From an uncultured Collinsella sp. (GTDB taxonomy: Bacteria; Actinomycetota; Coriobacteriia; Coriobacteriales; Coriobacteriaceae): a stretch of 7,206 bases of DNA. A program made the translations under genes and the position numbers. Every line of letters starts with the position of its first letter. Positions within the stretch are counted from its first letter, which is position 1. The notes beneath the pieces were generated by a model. It was not told where the DNA came from. It searched no databases and saw only the letters and a list, made by a program, of their open reading frames with translations. The stretch is taken from positions 1 to 7,206 of the forward strand of contig USPH01000065.1 of assembly GCA_900556515.1 (NCBI GenBank). Direction: 5' to 3'. Of the stretch, positions 1-4,907 are shown piece by piece.

Positions 1-870
1 CCAGGCGCCGGTGATCAAGCCGCCGCCGAGCGCGAGTACCGCGGCCGCGCCGGTGACGGCGGGCGTGTAGACGCGGGCGAAGCGCGTGATGAAGTTTTCG
101 GTGCGCGCCTTCTTTTCGCTGGCGTTTTCTACGAGCTCCAAGACGCGCGCGACGGTGGACTCGCCAAAGGGCTTGGTGGTGCGCACGTGGATGAGGCCCG
201 TCATGTTGATGCAACCGCTGATGATATCGTCGCCGGACTTGGCGGGGCGGGGGACTGACTCGCCCGTGAGCGCGGCGGTATCGAGCTGTGTCTCGCCTTC
301 GACGATGACGCCGTCGATAGGCACGCGCTCGCCGGGCTTGACGACGATGACGGTGCCCACGGCGATGTCATCGGGAAAGACCTGTTCGAGCGTGCCGTCG
401 GGCTGCTCGACGTTGGCATAGTCGGGTGCGATGTCCATCATGGCGCTGATCGATTTACGGCTCTTGCCCACGGCGTATGCCTGGAACAGCTCGCCGACCT
501 GGTAGAACAGCATGACGGCGGCGCCTTCGGCCATGTGCGGATCGGTGTCGGGGAAGAGCACCATGGCAAACGCGCCGATGGTCGCGACGGCCATGAGGAA
601 GCTCTCGTCGAACGCCTTGCCGCGGCGGATGTTGTTGTATGCCTTTTGGAGCACGTCGTAGCCGGCAATCAAAAACGGCACGAGGAACAGTGCGAAGCTG
701 GCGTAGATGTCGCCCGGGGTGCCGAATGCGGCAGTGAGGGTGCCGAGCTCATCGAGGGCGTACACCACGGCAAAAATGCCCAGCGCTACCAGGATGCGGT
801 TGCGCTTATGCTCGAGTGACTCTTTTTTCTTGCGCTTCTTCTTTTTCTTCTTGGGGTCGGCGGTGGCCAT
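1..870 (-). CDS. Heavy-metal-translocating P1B-type ATPase (Zn/Cd/Pb class), 3' part beyond window
   Basis: The frame is open from an ATG at 870 to the left edge, giving 290 residues of an integral membrane cation pump that exports metal using ATP. Residues 7-16 are almost all lysine. Hydrophobic segments lie near 25-39, 55-72, 90-106 and 115-133, as in the first four helices of P1B pumps. The actuator domain follows and carries the phosphatase motif TGES at 202-205. The next helix begins near 268. The segment around 78-101 (NIRRGKAFDESFLMAVATIG) is typical of the CadA/ZntA group. The CPC metal motif and DKTGT phosphorylation site would lie outside the window. No N-terminal HMA domain is fused; a separate HMA protein is encoded just upstream. 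The ribosome site GGAAGGA (879-885) sits 8 nt before the ATG. Zn/Cd specificity is inferred from the subfamily and the neighbouring regulator. Confidence 0.93.
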   Translation of the reverse strand, partial: MATADPKKKKKKRKKKESLEHKRNRILVALGIFAVVYALDELGTLTAAFGTPGDIYASFALFLVPFLIAGYDVLQKAYNNIRRGKAFDESFLMAVATIGAFAMVLFPDTDPHMAEGAAVMLFYQVGELFQAYAVGKSRKSISAMMDIAPDYANVEQPDGTLEQVFPDDIAVGTVIVVKPGERVPIDGVIVEGETQLDTAALTGESVPRPAKSGDDIISGCINMTGLIHVRTTKPFGESTVARVLELVENASEKKARTENFITRFARVYTPAVTGAAAVLALGGGLITGAW

Positions 871-887
871 GACTCGTATCCTTCCAT

Positions 888-916
888 TTGAATGTATGAA
901 CACTCGCTCATATAAT
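888..916 (+). promoter_or_regulatory. Promoter-like sequence directed against the operon
   Basis: On the plus strand, TTGAAT (888-893), a 17-bp spacer and a perfect TATAAT (911-916) form a promoter-like pair. No plus-strand gene follows, so a transcript would be antisense to the HMA gene and then arsR. The spacer is filled by an ArsR-type operator, as in the arsR promoter, which reads the other way. The match is seen directly; activity is not known. Confidence 0.45.
893..915. promoter_or_regulatory. ArsR/SmtB-type operator, copy 3
   Basis: TATGA (895-899), 8 bp, TCATA (908-912) form a perfect inverted repeat with the TGA-N8-TCA spacing of SmtB/CzrA operators. The 23-bp stretch matches the operator at 1632-1654 at 19 positions. 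It lies between the HMA gene and the ATPase start, so the repressor may act inside the operon as well as at its main promoter. Confidence 0.65.
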
Positions 917-970
917 TTCGCGAGCAAAGGCCTCGGCAAGCGCGGCCTTGCGGGTTGGCGTAAACCTGGG

Positions 971-1189
971 CTAGAGAATGATCTCGCAGTCCGGCTCGGC
1001 GTCGGCCGTAAACTCCACAACGCGGTCAAGGACCTCGTCGAACTCGGCGTCATCGGCCTCGAGCGTCAGCTTCTGGGTCATAAAGTTGACGGACACGGAT
1101 TTGACGCCCTCGAGCTTGGCCAGCTCGTCCTGAAGCTCACGCGCGCAGTTGGCGCAGTCGATCTCGTCGAGCTTGAACTGCTTTTTCAT
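971..1189 (-). CDS. Heavy-metal-associated (HMA) domain protein, 72 aa
   Basis: This is a small cytosolic ferredoxin-like HMA domain. Its metal-binding loop is IDCANCA, with C12 and C15 forming the CxxC pair, followed by the family hallmark GVKSVSVNFMTQKLTLE (28-44). The acidic D before the first cysteine (DCANC rather than MTCxxC) is the form common in Zn/Cd-type pumps, while copper chaperones usually carry MTCxxC. The protein is one whole domain, about the usual 70 residues, with no signal peptide or membrane segment. It lies 63 nt after arsR and 100 nt before the ATPase. It probably delivers metal to the pump or acts as its detached N-terminal domain. A GGAAAGGAA ribosome site lies 6-7 nt before the ATG. 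Family call is secure; the metal is inferred. Confidence 0.93.
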   Translation of the reverse strand: MKKQFKLDEIDCANCARELQDELAKLEGVKSVSVNFMTQKLTLEADDAEFDEVLDRVVEFTADAEPDCEIIL

Positions 1190-1252
1190 GGTGGATTCCT
1201 TTCCCCGTATTTGCGGCTTGGGTGCAGGCCGCGCTGGTACCGTGGTTGGTTG

Positions 1253-1618
1253 CTATTCGCAGATATGGCTCATGCCCTGGTTGAGCATGGTGTAGACGTG
1301 GTCGTCGGCGAGCGAGTATAGGATATTGCGCCCGTCGCGCCGGAATTTAACCAGGTGCGACTGCTTGAGTGTGCGCAGCTGGTGCGACACCGCGGACTGC
1401 GAGGTTTCGGTCGCTTCGGCGATGTCTGCCACGCAGAGCTCGCGGCCCATGAGGGCATAGAGGATCTTGATGCGCGTGGTGTCGCTGAAGACCTTGAACA
1501 GGTCGGCGAGGTCGTAGAGAAGTTCCTCGTCGGGAAGGTCCTCGGGCGAGCAGGTGGTGGGGATCGCGGGTTCGGTGGCCTCGATGTCGGGTTTCGTTTC
1601 ATCAACGCGGATGCTCAT
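1253..1618 (-). CDS. ArsR/SmtB-family metal-sensing repressor
   Basis: This 121-residue winged-helix repressor has the family core: DLFKVFSDTTRIKILYAL (39-56), ELCVADIAEAT (60-70), the recognition helix SQSAVSHQLRTL (73-84), and the wing RRDGRNILYSLAD (93-105). Aligned by eye to SmtB, the alpha-5 zinc ligands are all present as D105, H107, H118 and E121, the last residue. C62 matches the helix-3 cysteine of SmtB, and C23 lies in the N-terminal arm, so a partial alpha-3N site is also possible. CadC's second helix-3 cysteine is alanine here (A64). This favours a zinc sensor. Apo-protein should repress the operon and metal should release it. An AAAGGA ribosome site (1626-1631) is 7 nt before the ATG. 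It is first in the operon and preceded by two operator copies. Confidence 0.94.
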   Translation of the reverse strand: MSIRVDETKPDIEATEPAIPTTCSPEDLPDEELLYDLADLFKVFSDTTRIKILYALMGRELCVADIAEATETSQSAVSHQLRTLKQSHLVKFRRDGRNILYSLADDHVYTMLNQGMSHICE

Positions 1619-1631
1619 TGCAATATCCTTT

Positions 1632-1654
1632 CATATGAACATGCGCTCATATAA
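1632..1654. promoter_or_regulatory. ArsR/SmtB-type operator, copy 1
   Basis: ATATGA (1633-1638), 8 bp, TCATAT (1647-1652) form a perfect 6-bp inverted repeat with the TGA-N8-TCA core of SmtB/CzrA sites. It lies 14 nt before the arsR start codon and overlaps the ribosome site by one base at most. It is in opposite orientation to the copy at 1666-1688 and matches it at 21 of 23 positions. Confidence 0.75.
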
Positions 1655-1664
1655 CTTGCTTTCG

Positions 1665-1692
1665 ATTATATGAGTGTATGTTCATATGTCAA
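1665..1692 (-). promoter_or_regulatory. arsR operon promoter with embedded operator, copy 2
   Basis: On the minus strand, a perfect TTGACA (1692-1687), a 16-bp spacer and a perfect TATAAT (1670-1665) form the operon promoter. The ArsR-type inverted repeat ATATGA-N8-TCATAT (1668-1687) fills the spacer, so bound repressor would block RNA polymerase. The operator at 1632-1654 lies 35 bp away centre to centre, downstream of the predicted transcription start. Confidence 0.85.
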
Positions 1693-1769
1693 TACAATTT
1701 GCGTTAATTTCGATGACTGCTTGCCGCTTCTGCGATTTTCTGTGGGTTGGGAGACATCGACGCAATGCT

Positions 1770-1797
1770 CGCCAACATATTTCGAGATGTTCGGCTA
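1770..1797 (-). repeat. 28-bp dif-like element, copy C
   Basis: Read on the minus strand, left arm TAGCCGAACAT, 6-bp centre CTCGAA, right arm ATATGTTGGCG. The arms form an imperfect dyad (AACAT against ATGTT, GCC against GGC). Opposite orientation to copy A, about 160 bp away. Confidence 0.6.
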
Positions 1798-1826
1798 GCA
1801 TGCTAAGAAAGCCACCTTGAGAAGCA

Positions 1827-2027
1827 TTAGAACTGTTCATATTTGTACTTTATCGTGTCAAATACCGCGAGAATCAGTTCTTCCTCTACGGGAGTTTCTG
1901 CAGAATCAGTTTTATCTAAAGTTATATTGAGCATTGCTGCAGCCAATCTGGCACATCGGTGGCCGAATAAGTCGAAAAATGTAGGTGGACATCCGCAGAG
2001 ATCGCCTTTAGAAGAGCGAATTCTCAA
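1827..2027 (-). pseudogene. Possible remnant of a nuclease-family tail, or a chance ORF
   Basis: This 66-codon reading frame opens only with TTG and has no good ribosome site. Copy A of the repeat is translated inside it as PPTFFDLFG. Its final part, from an internal ATG at residue 32, is acidic and ends VEEELILAVFDTIKYKYEQF. By eye this loosely resembles the acidic C-terminus of the nuclease gene just upstream (KIDENRTEDDTIIDLIENSLF). It could be the tail of a lost second copy or a chance frame. I do not claim a product. Confidence 0.2.
1960..1987 (+). repeat. 28-bp dif-like element, copy A
   Basis: Left arm TGGCCGAATAA, centre GTCGAA, right arm AAATGTAGGTG. It matches copy B (3589-3616) at 26 of 28 positions in the same orientation. 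It lies 20 bp past the stop codon of the nuclease gene, so copies A and B form direct repeats around that gene. Confidence 0.7.
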
Positions 2028-3216
2028 TTAGATCAATAATCGTGTCGTCTTCCGTGCGGTTTTCATCGATTTTTGCGAACATGTCGCATTCCCAAGCCCC
2101 ATTGATTTCCTCAGCAAGGGCCCCGACGTGTTGCATGTCGTCGGGTTCGGGCACATCGTTGATGCTCGGGTCATCAGCTTGCGGATATTGGCTTGCAATT
2201 TCGCGCTTGGCGGCCTCTTCTTCTTTGAGTGTCTCCAGGACGCGGCGACCGTATTCGAAGTAGCGCCGCAAGACAAATTGACGAAGAGTTTCTTGCAGGA
2301 TGGCGAAGTTATCCGGGAGTCGACCGGGCCATATCTTCTCGCGAATGCGAATCGCTTCCATGACCCGTTTAAAAGCGGACTGCTTGAAAAACGAATGACG
2401 ATTAACCGTGATAACGGCATATCCCATGTTTCGCAGCGTGTTTCGGCGCTCCTCGTCAATTGATTGCTGCTCGGGTTCGTCGTGGTAAAAGCCGTTGTAT
2501 TCGATATCGGTCATCGAATTTTCGAGCAGCGCGTCGAGGTAGAAAACCGTCCGTCGCGTTAGGGCGGCGTATCTTTTGGGGACTGGGATCGGATAATCCG
2601 TTTTGATAGCGCGTATGGCTAAGCCACCCATTGACTTGGGCATTGTCAGCATCATGACAAACGCCGTTTCGAGTGGGGAGCGACAGCCTTCGTGTACATA
2701 AGAAAGTGCCTTAAGTGCTTTATTAGATCCACGATACCCCGGTGCCTCTGAAAAGAAGGCTCTGAGCTCTTCAACGCTGGTTAGGGCTGGGCGCTCGCGA
2801 TATTGAGTTTCGTCGGACGTTCCAAGCGCGTAGGAGCCGCAGATTTCAAAGTAATACTCAACGAGCTCCGAAAGGTTGAGGTCGGCTGTTGCTTCTAACG
2901 CGCACAGCTTGATATCGACGATGTAGACGTTCGGCTCGAGTTCTAGGTAGCTTTCTGCATCAAACGTATAGCGCGTGCAGTGGCAGATGCAGCCCTTGCG
3001 GTGCCTTTTGGCATTATTGGAAAACGTCAGCACATGGATACGTTCAGAATCGACATTCTTTCTGTTGAGCCATGCTCGTGCCGCTTCCAGGTCGGACGTG
3101 GTCGGCGCAGACACCCTGATCTTTTCCATAAGTATGGGACCGGTCGCGTAGCTTGCGAGCGAGTTGGCTGTTAGGTATACAGCGCGTGCCGTGGTATGTG
3201 ACAGAATGATTCCCAT
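2008..3216 (-). CDS. PD-(D/E)XK (DUF559/Vsr-like) nuclease-domain protein
   Basis: The start chosen gives 402 residues (MGIILSHTTARAVYL). The frame stays open to an ATG at 3438 (476 residues), and another ATG lies at 3246. None has a clear ribosome site; the extra N-terminus is proline- and lysine-rich and its first codon falls in repeat copy D. Numbering from 3438, residues 80-245 resemble the N-terminal part of AbiEi-like proteins linked to DUF559 domains (low certainty) and contain a GCICHC cluster (149-154). The nuclease-like part is clearer: SPLE (E257), VFYLDALLE (D302), IEYNGFYH (E313 to H319), then DEERRNTLRNMGYAVITV (328-345). These are the DUF559/Vsr-type active-site and helix-strand positions. 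The tail (405-476) is acidic. The gene is AT-richer than its neighbours and bracketed by dif-like repeats, suggesting horizontal origin. A restriction or defence role is inference. Confidence 0.7.
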   Translation of the reverse strand: MGIILSHTTARAVYLTANSLASYATGPILMEKIRVSAPTTSDLEAARAWLNRKNVDSERIHVLTFSNNAKRHRKGCICHCTRYTFDAESYLELEPNVYIVDIKLCALEATADLNLSELVEYYFEICGSYALGTSDETQYRERPALTSVEELRAFFSEAPGYRGSNKALKALSYVHEGCRSPLETAFVMMLTMPKSMGGLAIRAIKTDYPIPVPKRYAALTRRTVFYLDALLENSMTDIEYNGFYHDEPEQQSIDEERRNTLRNMGYAVITVNRHSFFKQSAFKRVMEAIRIREKIWPGRLPDNFAILQETLRQFVLRRYFEYGRRVLETLKEEEAAKREIASQYPQADDPSINDVPEPDDMQHVGALAEEINGAWECDMFAKIDENRTEDDTIIDLIENSLF

Positions 3217-3248
3217 ACGCGCATGATGGCATAGCGGACGCCGCATAC

Positions 3249-3264
3249 GCCCGAAACTTCGGGC
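3249..3264. repeat. Short perfect inverted repeat near nuclease start
   Basis: GCCCGAA and TTCGGGC are perfect 7-bp arms separated by 2 bp, just before the candidate start codons at 3246 and 3216. There is no T-run on either side, so it is not a standard terminator. An RNA hairpin in the leader, if translation starts at 3216, is possible. Confidence 0.4.
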
Positions 3265-3429
3265 AACGGTATTGGGGCGCGGCTTATCTTCTGCGAACGG
3301 TGGGTTTTTGAGCTGTCGTATTGAGGGAGCAGCTTTGGCTGGGGAGGTTTCTGCCGGCTGCCCCTTTTTGATGAACTTTAGTTGCGGATTCGTAGCTTCT
3401 AAGCGTTTTTGCCGACCGCTCAGATGCCT

Positions 3430-3457
3430 CACCAACATAATTTGAGTTATTCGGCCT
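3430..3457 (-). repeat. 28-bp dif-like element, copy D
   Basis: Read on the minus strand, left arm AGGCCGAATAA, centre CTCAAA, right arm TTATGTTGGTG. This copy is the closest to classical dif arms (E. coli arms end ...GCATAA and begin TTATGTT...). It contains the ATG at 3438. Confidence 0.6.
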
Positions 3458-3665
3458 TATCCTATACAAATGGTGCGATCGCAACGTCCTATTCGAATTG
3501 ATTCAGGTAGATTTATGGGGCTTGGTTGCGAAATTAAGGCGATTTTAGCTTCGATTGCGGTTCAAGGGGCCTTGACTAGTGGTTCAGCTGGCCGAACAAC
3601 TCGAAAAATGTAGGTGGGCCAACCTGCCGACTATGTGAAGCACGCGTATTTGCTCGTTTTGATGA
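3458..3665. other. AT-rich gap upstream of nuclease gene
   Basis: No gene is seen between the 3438 ATG and the exonuclease terminator. Apart from repeat copy B the stretch holds only a 10-bp palindrome TGCGATCGCA (3474-3483). A weak minus-strand promoter for the nuclease gene (TTGCGA near 3480, AT-rich TATAGGATAAG near 3465) is possible but not convincing. Confidence 0.35.
3589..3616 (+). repeat. 28-bp dif-like element, copy B
   Basis: Left arm TGGCCGAACAA, centre CTCGAA, right arm AAATGTAGGTG. It is the direct-repeat partner of copy A, with 2 differences in 28, and forms the outer right boundary of the AT-rich island. Confidence 0.7.
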
Positions 3666-3701
3666 AAACTAGGGTGCAGCCATAAGGCTGCGCCCTAGTT
3701 T
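3666..3701 (-). terminator. Rho-independent terminator of the exonuclease gene
   Basis: A 16-bp stem (3666-3681 with 3686-3701, one G-U pair) closes on a 4-nt ATAA loop. Read on the minus strand the stem ends in TTTTC. It lies 65 nt after the exonuclease stop codon. The A/T ends make weaker termination in the other direction possible. Confidence 0.85.
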
Positions 3702-3766
3702 ACTGCGTGTCGGTGTGCCCAGACGGATTGCGCTGTGCCTGGCAGGCGCTCCCGCAGATGGATCGG

Positions 3767-4735
3767 TTATTTCGCGAATAGGTTCTTGAGGTTGAACTCG
3801 GCCTGAACCGTGCGGAGCATGAGGTCGGTGTCGTCGAGGCCCAGGTGCTGCTCGTTGGCGTCGGCGGCGAGGGTTCCACGGCGGCGCGCCCAGTTCTCGA
3901 GCGCGGCGGGCGCGGATTCGCGGGGGAGCGAGCGGACGTCGGCATCCAGGCTGCGGCAGATCTGGCGCGAGTCGATGACGATGATCTTGCCGGCGCGGCG
4001 TGCCTCGGCGTAACCGTCCAGGTGGATCTTGAACCAACTGTCCTCAAAGGCGGCGTTGTGCGCCATGTACGGGTACTTCTTCATAAGCTTGAGCAGCTGC
4101 TTCTGCAGTTCCTTGTTCTCGCGGAATGGCTTTTTGCCGTCGATGTCGTCCCAGGTGATGTGGTGGATATTCGACAACGGCACATCCTCGCCGCGGTAGA
4201 TGTCGGGCAGACCGCAGTAGTGCGCCTCGGCGTCGTGCGGGACGGCGTCGCTGGTGAGCTCCATGATTTCCCAACCCACATTGATGATATAACCGCGCTC
4301 GGGTGCACGGCCGGTGGTCTCGATGTCGATACCGAGCACGGTGCCCTGGATGGGCTTGCGGGCGTAGGCCACGCCGAGCGCGTCGCGGTCGCCGCGGATC
4401 TCGCGCATGACCGACGCGGCGGTGCGCTTTTGCATCTTGCCGATGGCGGCGCAGGTGTCGGCATCGGACAGGCCGCGCGAAAGCGTCGCGGGCGTCACGT
4501 TGCGCAGGCGCGCCTCGCCAATCTGGTCGCACAGGTCGCGGTTGCGGTCAGCCAGGTCGCGCACGGTGGCAAAGTCGAAGCTGGGGTCGCCCTCGGCGGT
4601 AAAGTACTCGGTTTCGAGCACCTTAAGGGCCTCCTCGCCCTTCTGGCGCTCGGACTCCATGGCGCCGTGATCGCCATAGATAAACATGGGAATAAACGGC
4701 TGGCGCTCGTATTCGAGTGCTTGTGAAACGTTCAT
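3767..4735 (-). CDS. DEDDh-family 3'-5' exonuclease
   Basis: This 322-residue cytosolic protein has a DnaQ/epsilon-like exonuclease domain in its C-terminal 190 residues. Exo I is GIDIETTG with D137 and E139. Exo II is AHNAAFEDSWF (225-235). Exo III is HLGLDD with H297 and D302, the DEDDh spacing H-x4-D. IDSRQICRSL (254-263) fits the usual helix between Exo II and Exo III. In Exo II the residue after the phenylalanine is E231 rather than the usual aspartate, with D232 next. The first 130 residues are polar, helical and Glu/Arg-rich, and I do not recognise a domain there. The family removes 3' nucleotides with two metal ions; DNA repair or RNA processing are both possible. An AAGGAG ribosome site (4743-4748) lies 7 nt before the ATG, fixing the start. 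It is transcribed alone, divergent from the permease. Confidence 0.9.
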   Translation of the reverse strand: MNVSQALEYERQPFIPMFIYGDHGAMESERQKGEEALKVLETEYFTAEGDPSFDFATVRDLADRNRDLCDQIGEARLRNVTPATLSRGLSDADTCAAIGKMQKRTAASVMREIRGDRDALGVAYARKPIQGTVLGIDIETTGRAPERGYIINVGWEIMELTSDAVPHDAEAHYCGLPDIYRGEDVPLSNIHHITWDDIDGKKPFRENKELQKQLLKLMKKYPYMAHNAAFEDSWFKIHLDGYAEARRAGKIIVIDSRQICRSLDADVRSLPRESAPAALENWARRRGTLAADANEQHLGLDDTDLMLRTVQAEFNLKNLFAK

Positions 4736-4817
4736 ATAACTGCTCCTTGGACGGGCCGTGTCGCGCGGCTCGGTGGCATTGAGTTATGGCGAGATGATAG
4801 TTTACCATGGGCAACTA

Positions 4818-4845
4818 TTGGCATCGCGCCTAGGACAACTACAAT
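4818..4845 (+). promoter_or_regulatory. Promoter of the metal permease gene
   Basis: TTGGCA (4818-4823), 16 bp, TACAAT (4840-4845) give a plausible promoter on the plus strand, with a predicted start near 4852 and a leader of roughly 55 nt. A palindrome (4833-4858) covers the -10 box and start site, suggesting control by a repressor. Confidence 0.55.
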
Positions 4846-4875
4846 ACCCTAGTTGACCGCTAGGACTTTTACAAT
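4830..4875 (+). repeat. Two direct copies of CTAGGAC-N3-TACAAT
   Basis: The 16-bp unit occurs at 4830-4845 and 4860-4875, exactly 30 bp apart, differing only in the three middle bases (AAC or TTT). The second TACAAT could serve as an alternative -10 box but has no good -35 box at normal spacing. Confidence 0.6.
4833..4858. promoter_or_regulatory. 26-bp palindromic operator candidate
   Basis: GGACAACTA (4833-4841), 8 bp, TAGTTGACC (4850-4858) pair at 8 of 9 positions. The palindrome overlaps the -10 box of the permease promoter. I do not recognise the cognate regulator, and none is encoded next to it. Confidence 0.55.
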
Positions 4876-4907
4876 GCTGCCGAAAGACATGAAAGGTTCC
4901 ATCCGTC

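Larger units (their letters stand above)
1693..2007. other. AT-rich gap between metal operon and nuclease gene
   Basis: No convincing intact gene is seen. The stretch is AT-richer than either flank and holds two copies of the 28-bp dif-like element (1770-1797 and 1960-1987) in opposite orientation, with a weak minus-strand ORF between and across them (1827-2027). I see no clear terminator for the nuclease gene here. Confidence 0.5.

Noticed and set aside
920..965. Terminator between the HMA and ATPase genes
   Set aside because: AAGGCC and GGCCTT can pair around an 11-nt loop, but no T-run follows on either strand.
707..1321. Plus-strand ORF (204 codons) across ATPase, HMA and arsR genes
   Set aside because: It is antisense to three recognised genes and covers their intergenic operator region.
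1770..1797. LexA/SOS box
   Set aside because: CGAAC and GTT halves are present, but the gap between them is 12 bp, not the 4 bp of the Gram-positive SOS box.
3845..4726. Long plus-strand ORF (293 codons) opposite the exonuclease
   Set aside because: It is the antisense shadow of a gene with clear exonuclease motifs; its product is Val/Gly/Ala-rich without recognisable motifs.
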